DNA of 64,000 nucleotides from Silurus meridionalis (Eukaryota; Chordata; Actinopteri; Siluriformes; Siluridae). Within the stretch, counting starts at the first letter, position 1. Each line of letters begins with the position of its first letter. Position numbers and translations under genes: made by a program. Shown here one piece after another: positions 13,353 through 51,754 of this stretch. The notes under the pieces are model-generated. The model saw nothing but the letters and a program-made list of their open reading frames with translations. It did no database searches and was not told the DNA's origin. The stretch covers positions 19,532,905 through 19,596,904 of the forward strand of contig NC_060901.1 of assembly GCF_014805685.1 (NCBI RefSeq), in the 5' to 3' direction.

Positions 13353-13406
<54 letters not shown>
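13149..13406. repeat. Interrupted (GT)n array, 258 bp
   Basis: GT runs are separated by repeated AGTATGA or GGTATGA interruptions, so it behaves as a small minisatellite. His/Thr reading frames on the minus strand are artefacts. Confidence 0.9.
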
Positions 13407-13407
<1 letters not shown>

Positions 13408-13674
13408 CTCTAAGACTGCTCCATCTAGCGACCACATAAAATATGTCAAGCTATTATTGTTTAAAGTTTTAAATCTTTTTGAGATTGGGAAGAAAAAAAA
13501 AACTTATATGATATAAAACATTACAAAAATAAATTTTAAAGTGTTTAAAAGTGTTAAATGATATCGACATGCTCTTTTATAAATATAACACTGACATCAA
13601 GTTAAATCAGAAGCAGTGAAAACAGCAAACAGAACAAAACACTTATTTATTACTGTGCATTAAAAAAATTCTTG

Positions 13675-13680
13675 TTTATT
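13675..13680 (-). terminator. KCNJ8 polyadenylation signal
   Basis: AATAAA on the minus strand, about 345 bp after the KCNJ8 stop. This is the best candidate 3' end of the KCNJ8 transcript. Confidence 0.5.
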
Positions 13681-14022
13681 CACAAAACATGAATAAAATT
13701 TCTCAGTGTGTACAGAGTCAGTGACAATATTACAACAGTATAATACAGAGCTGTGAAATATTGCTGTAATGGAAAGAAATAGTGATGAACAGTGAGAGAG
13801 GAGAAACTCCTCTTCCTCGCTCTCAGACATGTTTTTATATAAAACATATTTACTACATTGATTTGTATAAAACAGAAAAGGAAGAAAGCAGACACACAGT
13901 TGCTGCTCCTTTAGAAGATCAGTGGAAAAGTTAGACAGATCAGCATGAAGAGGTTTGTTGGACCATGACAGGAACGGGGAGCCGTGGAACCTCGTGTAAT
14001 CCAGAGGTTGGTCTGGTGCATG

Positions 14023-14923
14023 TCATGTGACGGCGACGTTCTGCCCCCCTTCAGGTGTAAAGAACTGCACCTTGGGCACAGCTAGTGACAGGTTGTTGCG
14101 CTGCATGGAGTTGTTCTTGCGAATGGAGTTGTTTCGGCGCATGGAGTTCCTCTTACGCAGAGAGTTCTGATGCGAGAGCTCGCTCTTCTGCATGGTCTGG
14201 ATGAGGATGGACGGCTTCTCGTCAAGCTCACGGGCGCTGCAGCCCGGCGTCCCGACCTTCACCGTGTTCCCAAACTTAGAGTAGTCCACTGAGTAAACCC
14301 CCTCCTCTTCAGTGACGATAGGCACGAAGCGGTGACCCCACTGGATCTCCTCACTCACATAAGAAGTGCGAGCCTGCGTGGTGATCCCCGTGGTCTCCAC
14401 AACACCCTCGAGGATCACAATGATCTCCAGGTCACTGCACTGCAGCTCCATGGCTGACAGGTCGTAGAGTGGACTGTCTTTATCGATGACGTGGCAGATG
14501 ATCAGTGGTGCCAGGAGGAAAATACTGTTGCTGGCCACGGCACTCTCACTCTGGATGTCGATCTGGTGGATAGGGATGACCTCTCCTTCAGGCGTGGTGG
14601 TCTTGCGCACCACCTGGAGGCGCACAGCTGCGTTGATGATCATGCTCTTGCGCAAGTCGCCTACTCGGATCATGAAGCACAGACGGCTGTTGCGCACGGC
14701 GATGCAGGCCTGGCGGCTGAAGATAAGCGTCTCGGCACGTCTGTGCGACTGCGCCGTCTTCATGAAGATGCAGCCCAGCATGACGGCATTGATGATGAGC
14801 CCGGCGATGTTCTGCAAGATCAGAACCGTGATGGCGATCGGACATTGCTCTGTAATCATGCGGCCACCAAAACCTATTGTGACCTGCACCTCAATGGAGA
14901 ACAGGAAGGCAGAGGTGAAGGAC
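14023..14923 (-). CDS. kcnj8: KCNJ8 coding exon 2
   Basis: The acceptor CTCCCAG precedes G TCC TTC ACC ([20 protein letters not shown]). It contains the pore, M2 and the whole cytoplasmic domain, ending NVAVT and TGA at 14025-14023. The intron is 746 bp. Confidence 0.95.
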
Positions 14924-16019
14924 CTGGGAGGAGAAAGATGATCATATTTTAGACAAGAGATTCAAAACACATCCGAGATTTCACTTAACCTTACATTACT
15001 ACTGTTCTCATTTTTTATTAAAGAGTTGACCGAGAGCTGATGGTTGGTAATTTTGTAAAAAGTTTCCTCCCCAGACCTGAAGAACTCTATGAGTATATTT
15101 ATGATCTAGATGTTTCCTTGAGCAACCAGCATGAGCTCTGATCATACTTATGCAGTGAAATTTTTGAGGAACCTTTATGTCACTGTATGAACTTCTGGGC
15201 AAAATATAAACATGTAAATGTTCTTAACATGGATAGAAATCAAGCAGGAATGAGATCTAAAGCACTCCTGAGCTTCTCCTGCATCTCATTTACGAGCTTC
15301 ATTGTGCTGCAGTGAGATGTGTGTGTGAGGGAAGACCAGGAAATTCACTTATATTCATCCTGTACACAAAAAAAAACATGATTCACGTAATATTCAAGAC
15401 ACAAAACTACCATGTCAGTGTGTACAAAACCTTCCAGAAAATCCCATGAAGCTCATGAAGGACCTGATAGATGTGTCTTATAGACTCATAACTGATGTGA
15501 AGGATTAATTTCTTGCTGATTTTCTGACAATTACAAGCTTCACGTTTTTGCCATTTTGGACTTGGAGCAAGTTTTTTTTTTAGCTCAGGACTGATGTGTA
15601 GGCTATGAAGTGCATCCTGATGTCTACAGGACAGATCAGAAGGTCGCATCTCCATGCACTTGGACTTACTTGACGTTGGTGACGCACTGCTCGACGCCGG
15701 ACTGACGGGCGAGATCCAGGTCTCCATGCGCGAACGCGACGAGCCACCAGGCCATGGCGAAGAGCAACCAGCTGCACAGGAACGTCATGGTGAAGATGAC
15801 GAGGGTGAAGCGCCACTTGAGGTCGACTAGCGTGGTGAAGACGTCCTGCAGGAAGCGGCCCTGCTCGCGGATGTTCTTGTGCGCGAGGTTGCACGCGCCG
15901 CTTTTGGCAATGAAGCGAGCCTTGTTCACGCGGTCCCTGAACACCGGCTTCCGTGGCGCGCGCGACGCCAGCGCGGGCAGCGCGAACTCCTCCGGGATGA
16001 TGCTTTTCCTCGCCAGCAT
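14023..16019 (-). CDS. kcnj8: KCNJ8, inward-rectifier K+ channel Kir6.1
   Basis: Pore subunit of the KATP channel at the plasma membrane of vascular smooth muscle and heart, assembling with SUR2. There are two coding exons (16019-15670 and 14923-14023), 416 residues against 424 in human Kir6.1. [11 protein letters not shown] starts the protein, as in Kir6.1 orthologues. The slide helix [15 protein letters not shown]1 (about 71-95), pore filter TIGFGGRM, M2 ([20 protein letters not shown]) and the C-terminal beta domain follow in order. The tail [20 protein letters not shown] (RKR retention-type motif and Arg-rich Ser repeats) and [11 protein letters not shown] identify Kir6.1 rather than Kir6.2. 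The extracellular turret is about eight residues shorter than in human. It lies head-to-tail with ABCC9, 4.4 kb downstream of its stop. Confidence 0.97.
14924..15669 (-). other. KCNJ8 intron
   Basis: GT-AG intron in phase 2, with no repeat or exon recognised inside. Confidence 0.8.
15670..16019 (-). CDS. kcnj8: KCNJ8 coding exon 1
   Basis: From ATG at 16019 to AA|GTAAGT, coding residues 1-116 with M1 and the turret ([20 protein letters not shown]). An AG (GCTGAACAG) lies just upstream of the ATG, so a non-coding first exon is likely, as in mammals. Confidence 0.93.
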
Positions 16020-16299
16020 GTCTGTTCAGCACGTTACCGCCCGCGGACAGGCGATAACCGTGCATTCAATTCAGGAGAAATGTTAAAAATAAAACAGAAC
16101 AGAAGCGCAAACACACAGACGGCGCACAGCTCCATTCAACACTCAGACGCAGTCTCACATCCCAGCTGTTTAACCCGACAGATGTGCTGCAGTGGTTTAC
16201 ATCTGACCGAAAGTTACGCACAGAAACTTATCCTTTCTTTCTCTATTGTTTCTTTTTTTTGGGAGACGCTGAAAGGGATGCGTGCAACAAAAAAAAGGT

Positions 16300-16410
16300 T
16301 CTGCTGCTTACCACACACTCCAGAGAGGCTGCTCCAAGTTCATCTCCAGCTGACGTACATGTCAGGGGCGGTCACTGCCTCGTGCACAATCTTCTACATC
16401 AACACAACTA
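16300..16410 (-). promoter_or_regulatory. Candidate KCNJ8 promoter / non-coding first exon
   Basis: On the minus strand a donor-like GTGTG|GTAAGC (near 16312) follows a segment with a CRE-like TGACGTAC (16351) and a GC box GGGGCGG (16365-16371). It lies about 290 bp upstream of the start codon exon. The acceptor next to the ATG is weak, so this assignment is tentative. Confidence 0.3.
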
Positions 16411-16620
16411 CAGACTGGAACCCTGTTTATGTCCTGCAAAATACTCCAGCCTTTCTCCAAACCTTCTCCAAACCTGCGTCTTTTACTTATTAATTCATGT
16501 CTCATGTAACTGCACAGAACGAAATACTATTAAACAAGTCATGGCTTCAGATCTTCAACACTTAAAACTCTTTACAACAAAAGTGAAATAAAATAAATAG
16601 TGAATAAATTCTACATGTGA

Positions 16621-16636
16621 CCTGCAGGGGGCGACA
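16621..16636 (+). promoter_or_regulatory. CTCF-like motif upstream of KCNJ8
   Basis: CCTGCAGGGGGCGACA is one mismatch from the CTCF core consensus and lies 600 bp upstream of the KCNJ8 ATG. Sequence match only. Confidence 0.35.
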
Positions 16637-16639
16637 CAA

Positions 16640-17470
16640 GGCCCGCTTAACTTTCCCAGACTTGTCCATGTTTCCTAATTGTGTTCCTGGAGATCACCAG
16701 TAACTGCTTTTTCATGGATCCAGGCTGTGAGGGAACCCCAGACCATCTCAGAGCACCACACACACTTTACATGCAATTTAGCAAAACCAGCCTCATAACA
16801 TCACCCGTCCTACTGGTATGAACTGGAAGAACACGAGAGATCCAGAGAGAAAGAATGCAGTAACTTCAGGTTCAAATTCAGAAAGATCTTGATTCTGTGA
16901 GGTAGCAACACTATCTGCTGCACTCACATCTGAGAATGCTGTTGTTGTTATCATTTTGCTTCTCCCATTAGGGGTCTCCTCAGCAGGCCGTCTTGATGCA
17001 ACCTTGATATTTAATTCAGGTCCAGGACCGGCACTGAGAGTGAACAGGCTTGTGTAACCCCCCCAGGTGTCTGGATCAGTTCCCTGCCCAGTGAGAGTGC
17101 AGGATCCTTATCTGCTTTAACACCAGGGAACCTCTACCCAGCATCTGAGAATGTTGCCAGCAAATGAAGTTCATTGACATCTCTGTAAGTTCAGTACAAT
17201 AACAAGTGCGTTAGTGGGAACCTTTCAGCACCGATGGACACGGCTGCATGAGTCCTGATAAAATAGGATGTTCAGACCCGAATTTATAATTAACAGAACT
17301 GATAAAACTTTGACCATTTTTGTAAGGAACTGATGTGCATTCTCCTAGCAGATGAATTAAAAGATCACACTATATCCTAAAATGAAAAGAGCTTTTTAAT
17401 ATGCATGATGTATAAATCAGTTGATCTCTAGTCACAGTGAGGGTAAAATGGTCACCAAGAGTAAAGAAAT
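16640..17470. other. KCNJ8-ABCC9 spacer, nothing recognised
   Basis: No exon, ORF or clear repeat found. Confidence 0.45.
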
Positions 17471-17616
17471 TTACATTTGCAGCATTTGGCAGATGCCCTT
17501 ATCCAGAGCGACTTACTTTAGGGCTTTTGCTCAAGGGCCCAGCAGTGGCAGCTTGGTGGTGGTGGGATTTGAACCTGTGATCTTCTGATCCAAAGCCCAC
17601 TGAGCTACCACCTCCC
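17471..17616 (-). mobile_element. tRNA-derived SINE copy
   Basis: Read on the minus strand: GGGAGGTGGTAGCTCAGTGG (A-box-like head), GGTTCAAATCCC (B box), and a tail GTCGCTCTGGATAAGGGCA then CTGCCAAATGC. This is the standard layout of a fish tRNA-SINE with a shared LINE-like tail. Nearly full length. Confidence 0.8.
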
Positions 17617-18716
17617 TGAACATTGAAATAAATGCCAGCTCCTTGAAAATCAACAAAAAATAACAAACCAACATCCCGCAAAACCCACCAGTGTATTACC
17701 AACATTCCCACTAAGCCTTATTTCTCATGTAAAGCTTTTAATGGTCCAGCTCTGTCATATCATGTAGCATTAACATTATACAGATTTACTGCTAATCCCT
17801 CTAATCACTTAGCAGGAGATCTTTCTAGACAGATGTGGGATAAGTAAAAAATAAAAACCCAGATTATATAAGCCTTATAGATCCTGCCTGAATTTACTTT
17901 CTCACGTTTTCTGCATTAAAATAAATGCATTTTATACTAAATTCATTTTCCTCTAAAATGATCTAGACTATTCTATAAAGCACACATTCAGCAGGAAGTC
18001 TAAAATAACTACATCTAAATAAACCACGAGAAAAAGAGCAGTAAGTGAATATAATCCTGTTACCCAAATTCTACATGTGAATGTAAATCTTTAAAATATC
18101 TTGTCATTTTAAAAAAAATCTTTTCCTGTGCACAGCTGACAATCCTGACTTTTTCTCATCTATTTTTTCCCCCAAATATATTTATTTATGCAAACTTGGA
18201 TTAATTTAATATTAATAAAAAAAGGTATTTTTCTGTTGAGGGCAGTTAAAATATTTATTTCAGTGACGACAGTCTTGAAGGAGAAAGACGTACAGAAAGG
18301 TTTTTTGTTTAAACGAGAAAATACCATGTGCTGTTATGAAAAAGATTTAATGCAGTGGTGTAATTATGGGGAATAAACATGGAACATTATCAGAACGTAC
18401 TCTGGGTCAACTAAAAGGTTTTCGTTTTGAATATATCAAAACAGTAAATAAAACAGAGCAAAATCAATCTGGTTTCATTTGAATGTCTTTTAAAATATAT
18501 TCGGCACTGAATCACACCACTTCCACAATGTGGAAGAAATACATGACATGACTGTGATTAGCATAAAGTTTTGGAACAATGTGTAATTCTGTAATGTTTA
18601 TAGGATAAAAGTATGATTCTGAAAACTGGTCACTGGAGGTTCATTTTTGAATCCGTTCATTTGCACTGATTTCTTTTAAAAAATGACACAAATTCACAAT
18701 GTTTATCACTTTAGCT
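17617..18716. other. Intergenic spacer downstream of the ABCC9 3' UTR
   Basis: AT-rich, no gene or clear repeat seen. Confidence 0.4.
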
Positions 18717-18722
18717 TTTATT
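18717..18722 (-). terminator. Candidate distal ABCC9 polyadenylation signal
   Basis: AATAAA on the minus strand, about 1.7 kb after the SUR2B-type stop. On the plus strand an A20 tract follows immediately at 18730. A nearer signal may exist around 20235. Which is used cannot be decided from sequence. Confidence 0.35.
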
Positions 18723-20151
18723 CAATTGTAAAAAAAAAAAAAAAAAAAAAGTAGGCACAGTTTAATGTTAAATGTTTATGCTGTGAACAGTAGTTACAAT
18801 ATGTACATTTAAGACGAGTCAGCTTAAAATGCTTGTAAGAAATATTGCATATAACGCTGCGGGTTTCTGCACGGCACGCTGCGTCATCCAAAAATAGATA
18901 TAAATACACATGGGTAAGGCAGTCGTCCTCGGAGAACGCAGTATTCATCGCATGAAGTGATTTGGGATCCAGGTCTCGTCAGATTTGATCATGGAGTACC
19001 ACTGTATCGTAAATACTGAAATGCTGAAGGAGGGGCTGTGATTTGCTTTATAAAAAATGAACTCTGTCTGGCTGTAAAAGGATCCAGAGAAGAGCCATAA
19101 ATGTTCCATCACTGCAAAAAAAGTATAGCGTGGTCCTCAACAGAATTCAGTGAAAACAGTGGTGGGCAAATGGATCATGGTATGTAGAGTAGATCGCTTG
19201 GCTAAGATCAACTTTAACAGCAATGATATTCAAATCTAATGAATAGACAAACACAAAAACATGGAGAAAGAGTCAAAAATGTTGTCTAATGGGAATCAAG
19301 TGGAACAGCTGGACTTCTTGTAATCATGGAGAAAGTTCAGTGCTCATCAGGTTTAACAAATGGTGGGAAAAACCTCTGACATTCCCACACATTGTCACAT
19401 CACACTGTCAATGGGTTCAGACAAAAACTCCACACTGTAGTAATACTCACAGTAGCTCAGGAACACTGTGGTGTAGGGGAAATAATAATAATCCTGATGA
19501 TGGGCTTAAGGTGGCAGGACCGATCGTGGAGTGTCGAGGTGTGAATTGGTGTGACGCAACTGGGCTAAAGATGTTAGGATGGCATTGTGAGTAGGTGTTA
19601 AGTGAAGTCCTGTTCAGAGAGAACAGTCTCAGGAGACTGTGTTTTATCAGCGATTCATAATCAGGAGACAAACAGCAGAAACATCCCGTCCCGACCCGTC
19701 TCAGTGGGGGCGCATTAATCAAGCATTTATGAGCTTGTGTATATAAAAGAGGACAATGAGCATCTTCTCAGAGCCAGCACTGTATTTGTTAAGTACAAGT
19801 CAGAGATGAGCATTTACACTCCCCATCCAACAGGAAGAAAATACAAAGCTGGAGAGTTTGTATGGAAAAAAAATGAACAGAAATACAAATCTACAATTAG
19901 GGTTGGAATTTGGTTTCAGCAATCAGGCAAAAAAAAAGAAGAAGCTCACTAACATACTGCAAATAAAATCTTATCACAACTTGTATAATGTTCAGATACA
20001 AAAAATATATTTTGCATAGTAATTAGTGCCTCTGTTGTGTTACAAGTCATCTTTCATCAAACTCAGCAATGCACATTAGACAGACAGGTTGTGTCGGCTC
20101 TCAGGAGTGCCGACGACTGTGTACAGTGTTAGTACCAGTTCATACATTATA

Positions 20152-20233
<82 letters not shown>

Positions 20234-20444
20234 CTGCTGTTACTTTTATTAACACACATACATCATTAACTTAATGTAAAACGGAAGAAAAATGAACCAA
20301 AAAGAATCAAATACTGCAGTTATATAAGAAATCAATCTGCCTGTTTATAAAATAAGAAAAAACTCGTTCCTTCTTGGTACGTCAGCAGTGGGTGTGTGAG
20401 TGTGTGTAAGTGTGTGTGGAGGTGCGTTTTGACGGATAGTGCAT
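18723..20444 (-). other. Putative ABCC9 3' untranslated region
   Basis: Non-coding sequence downstream of the last ABCC9 exon on the minus strand, including a (TA)n tract at 20155-20232. Its extent depends on the polyadenylation site used. Confidence 0.4.
20155..20232. repeat. (TA)n microsatellite
   Basis: About 39 TA units in the presumed ABCC9 3' UTR or just beyond it. Confidence 0.95.
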
Positions 20445-47901
<27,457 letters not shown>

Positions 47902-47924
47902 GCTGCCGGACTGGGGCAAAGATC

Positions 47925-48421
47925 CTAAAAGAGAAAACACACAACCGTCAGACATTAACTGTGTAACATGTCACTGAACTTCACAATGAACCAAAAAACA
48001 GATAAATTACTGTGATCAGAATAATCAGTAAGAGACATGTGGAGGTTGGTGTTTAGTAAAGTCAGGTACTGATGTATCCATAGTCGCAGAAACAGTGCTT
48101 TCATGGTATCGGAAATTATTCTCTTGAATCTACAGCTGTTACGTGTTTATTAATTTGTTTATTCTGTAGCATTTGTTTTTGCTTGATTTTGTTTTTATTT
48201 TTAACCACGATTCCAGAGCCAAGTTCACATCAGCAGGATATAAAGTCGGCAGGTTTTGTGTGAAAGCACCAGTTACATCGTAACCTAAAATTAGTCAATG
48301 GTGCCATTTAAGATATCCCACTGGGAAAAACTAAACTGAAAAACAGATTCCACAACATACACGGGAAAGTTTTATTAAGTCCTCTAACACACCAGCTGTG
48401 ATCTTAGAAACAAATAATATT

Positions 48422-48426
<5 letters not shown>
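47925..48426 (-). other. ABCC9 intron before the start-codon exon
   Basis: No recognised feature between the acceptor at 47925 and the satellite block. Confidence 0.55.

Positions 48427-48497
<71 letters not shown>
48427..48497. repeat. (TA)n microsatellite
   Basis: About 35 TA units. Confidence 0.95.
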
Positions 48498-48500
<3 letters not shown>

Positions 48501-48659
48501 GCATATAATTTTAATTTAATTCACAATTCACACAGAGAAATGTCACACTATACAGGGTTTTTTCTTCTTCTGCTTCTTCTTATCATTATTATTATTATAA
48601 CTAGTTTTATTTCAGCAGTAGAATATGCAATTATAGAAAAATGCTAAATAATATTAATT

Positions 48660-49268
48660 ATAGTAGTAGTAATTGTGATAGTAGTAATATTAGAAACTAG
48701 TAACAGTAGCAGTAGAAGTAGTAAAATATCAGTAAAAATTGTAGTAGTAGTAATAACAGTACTATTAATAACAGTATAAGTAATAACAGTAGTAGTAATA
48801 ACAGTAGTAGTAAACATAGTAGTAATAACAGTATAAGTAATGACAGTAGTAATAATAGCAGTAGTAAAAGTAGTATTAATAACAGTAGTAATAATAATAG
48901 TAGTAGAAAAAGTAGTAGTAACAACTGTAGTAGTAATAACAGTATTAATAACAATAGACGTAGTAACAGTTGTAATAACAGTAGCATTAAAAGTAACAGT
49001 AATAACAGTAGTAGTAATAGTAGTTTTGAAAGTAATAATAATAACAGTCGTGTTAACAGTCAAAGTAATAGTAACAGTAGTAGTAATAACAGTAGTAGTA
49101 ATGACAGTAGTAGTAATGACAGTAGTATTAAAAGTAATAGTAATAACAGTAGTAGTAATAACAGTAGTAGTAATGACAGTAATAGTATTGACAGTAGTAT
49201 AATATGTAGTAGTAGATAATTGTAGTAGTAGTTAACAGTAGTATTTGTAGTAGTATTAGCAGTGACAG
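48660..49268. repeat. AGT/AAC trinucleotide satellite
   Basis: About 600 bp of AGTAGTAATAACAGTAGTAG-type sequence with constant three-base periodicity, so all frames stay open. The Val/Ile/Thr or Leu-rich reading frames are artefacts. Confidence 0.93.
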
Positions 49269-49272
49269 TTGT

Positions 49273-50080
49273 ATCAGACATAGTATAGTATAGTATAGTG
49301 TAGTGTAGTACAGTATAGTATAGTGTAGTATAGTGTAGTATAGAGTAGTATAGTATACTGTAAAATAGTGTAGTATAGTATAGTGAAGTATAGTGTAGTG
49401 TAGTATAGTATAGTAAATTTTAGTATAGTATAGTGTAGTATAGTATAGTATAGTGTAGTAGTATAGTATAGTGTAGTGTAGTATAGTATAGTGTAGTATA
49501 GTATAGTGTAGTATAGTATAGTATAGTAAATTTTAGTATAGTATAGTGTAATATAGTATAGTGTAGTATAGCATAGTGTAGTATGGTATAGTGTAGTATA
49601 GTATAGTGTAGTATAGTGTAGTATAGTAAAGTATAGTGTTGTATAGTATAGTATAGTGTGGTATGGTGTGGTATGGTGTGGTATAGTATAGTATAGTATA
49701 GTATAGTATGGTGTAGTATAGTGTTGTATAGTATAGTGTTGTATAGTATAGTATAGTACAGTGTAGTGTAGTATAGTGTAGTATAGTGTAGTATATTATA
49801 GTATAGTATAGTGTAGTATAGTATAGTATAGTAGTGTAGTATAGTGTAGTATATTATAGTATAGTATAGTATAGAGTATAGTATAGTATAGTATAGTATA
49901 GTGTAGTATAGTGTGGTATAGTATAGTATACTATAGTATAGTATAGTATAGAGTAGTATAGTATAGAGTAGTATAGTATAGTATAGTGTAGTGTAGTATA
50001 GTGTGGTATAGTATAGTATACTATAGTATAGTATAGAGTAGTATAGTATAGTATAGAGTAGTATAGTATAGTGTAGTATC
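49273..50080. repeat. Pentanucleotide AGTAT/AGTGT satellite
   Basis: About 800 bp of five-base repeats, mixing AGTAT and AGTGT with rarer variants. The origin by slippage is clear. Confidence 0.95.
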
Positions 50081-50349
50081 TGTTTTGTATCCAGGGTACT
50101 GCAACATTATGGAAGTCTCAGAAGTCTGTAGTATAAATGCATGTGCTTTAATTCCTATATGTATTTACATTTATTCCTATTTGACTGTAAATGAAAACCA
50201 TAACATTTCTTCAGACACAAAACCAAAGTGCTGAACACTGAACACCGCCTGGGTGTGTAATGGCCTGAAACCTGCTGAAGTACAGACACGTCTACTGAAA
50301 CATCTCTCACATCAAACTGGAAAAGAAAATCAGTTTACTCCTGCTGGAT

Positions 50350-50392
50350 GACAACACACACACACACACACACGCACACACACACACACACA
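50350..50392. repeat. (CA)n microsatellite
   Basis: About 20 units with one CG interruption. Confidence 0.9.
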
Positions 50393-50431
50393 GCAGCAGA
50401 TGGACCAGAGCTCGAGAGAAGCTTCAGAAGA

Positions 50432-50462
50432 GCTAGACAGATAGACAGATAGATAGATAGAC

Positions 50463-50557
<95 letters not shown>

Positions 50558-50570
50558 TAGATAGATAGAT
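50432..50570. repeat. (GATA)n/(GACA)n microsatellite
   Basis: AGATAGAT tetramers, then a block of (GACA)10, then GATA again. It ends four bases before the candidate exon donor at 50580. Confidence 0.95.
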
Positions 50571-50580
50571 GAGTACTTAC

Positions 50581-50681
50581 AGAAAGATGGTGGTGATCAG
50601 GGTTTCATTCCCAGAGCTCAGGGTTTGGTGGAGGCAGAAGGGGAATGTCGCACACACCACAGTACACAGGGGTATTTTTAG
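50581..50681 (-). promoter_or_regulatory. Candidate ABCC9 non-coding exon / promoter 1
   Basis: A strong minus-strand donor TTTCT|GTAAGTAC (exon end 50581) lies upstream of the known acceptor at 47925. About 90 bp further upstream is CTAAAAATA (50681-50673), readable as a TATA-like or MEF2-like site. This fits a muscle-expressed gene, but transcription is not shown. Confidence 0.35.
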
Positions 50682-50775
50682 CCGCTCGCAGTGCCTCCTA
50701 TTGGGTTTCTGCACTGAGCCAAGTGGGGGCAAAGTAACTACAACCAAGTACCTTCACAAGCACCAACGACCCCTG

Positions 50776-50850
50776 CACACACACACACACATACATACAC
50801 ACACATATAGGCACACACACCTACACACACACACACACACACACACGTGC
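50776..50850. repeat. (CA)n-rich tract
   Basis: Interrupted CACACA, ACATACAT and CACACC repeats. Similar weak CA-rich sequence continues to 51050. Confidence 0.85.
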
Positions 50851-51255
50851 GAGCCGCCGTTTAAACAGGTATACGCGCACACACAGGTAAGAAGCATCAC
50901 TACCAACACAATGACACCTGACTTCACTCTTTAGAATGGAGATTGTGTAGATGATGAGATATACACCTACACACGTACACACAGACACGTGCAAACGTAC
51001 ACATGCACACAATTACACATATACACAATCCCCACCTCCACTACACACACAGACAAAACGATCTAAACATTTCCATCTTTATCCAGCATCTCCGGTTCCT
51101 CCACCATCTCCGGTTCCTCCTGTATTTGCCCCTGAGCCACGGTGCTGCAGCTCATATGAAGCCTGAACGGATCCGTGTGTCGGAACGCATAAATTACACT
51201 GCATCTGTTCTGATCAGACACCTAGCCTTTCCATCTACAACACCTGGACACTCAC

Positions 51256-51410
51256 CTCCACCAGGTCCCGGTGGTATTCCTCACTCTCAGCGCGCAGATG
51301 ATGCGTCCTGTCCTCCACGGGTACACGCTGTGGAAGGCCCTTAGGGTCAAAACCGGTGCTGGTTGGCTGGTGAATTTTTTTTCTTTCGTCCCGCCTATTT
51401 TAAACACGTG
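51256..51410 (-). promoter_or_regulatory. Candidate ABCC9 promoter and first exon 2
   Basis: On the minus strand an E-box CACGTG (51410-51405), a TATA-like TTTAAAAT (51404-51397) and a GC box GGCGGGA (51395-51389) precede a CpG-bearing segment. That segment ends at the strong donor GGTGGAG|GTGAGT (exon end 51256). Spacing fits a TSS near 51370. It may be the true first exon, with 50581-50700 alternative or internal. Confidence 0.4.
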
Positions 51411-51616
51411 ACTGCTTTGGCGTGTGGATTTGGAGCATGTGGTCGGTGGGAGATGTTGAAAGTCTATTGGCTTGGTGTTGAGAGTGGGACTGATTCTGGA
51501 CAGACATGTAGTTCAGTACAGATGTGGTTCAGAAGAGCAGTTCATAAAAAATATTACTGTCTTTTGTGCACAAAATAAACTACATGAATGAACAAAGATC
51601 TGATTTATTGATGCTG

Positions 51617-51623
<7 letters not shown>

Positions 51624-51690
<67 letters not shown>
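51624..51690. repeat. (TA)n microsatellite
   Basis: About 33 units at the left edge of a Tc1-type remnant. Confidence 0.95.
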
Positions 51691-51694
<4 letters not shown>

Positions 51695-51754
51695 GTTGCT
51701 CATTCCCAGAATATGTTTTATATTTTCAGTTGTCCAAAGTCGCTCCATTTATCT

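Noticed and set aside
12967..13449. His-Thr repeat proteins of 100-160 residues
   Set aside because: Translation of interrupted (GT)n repeats.
14486..14952. Plus-strand frames of ~150 residues opposite KCNJ8 exon 2
   Set aside because: Antisense shadows of a conserved GC-rich coding exon, with no independent homology.
14023..16019. KCNJ11 (Kir6.2) identity
   Set aside because: The C-terminal [13 protein letters not shown] repeats and the VPKVQF-TPEG ending are Kir6.1-specific, and the neighbour is ABCC9.
15879..16493. Plus-strand 204-residue frame
   Set aside because: Antisense to KCNJ8 exon 1 and its upstream region; no family signal or conserved start.
48644..49281. Val/Ile/Thr-rich and Leu-rich frames of 70-140 residues on both strands
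   Set aside because: They arise from the AGT/AAC trinucleotide satellite, which has three-base periodicity and few stops.
50432..50570. CRISPR-like regular repeats
   Set aside because: Pure GATA/GACA microsatellite without unique spacers, in a vertebrate sequence.
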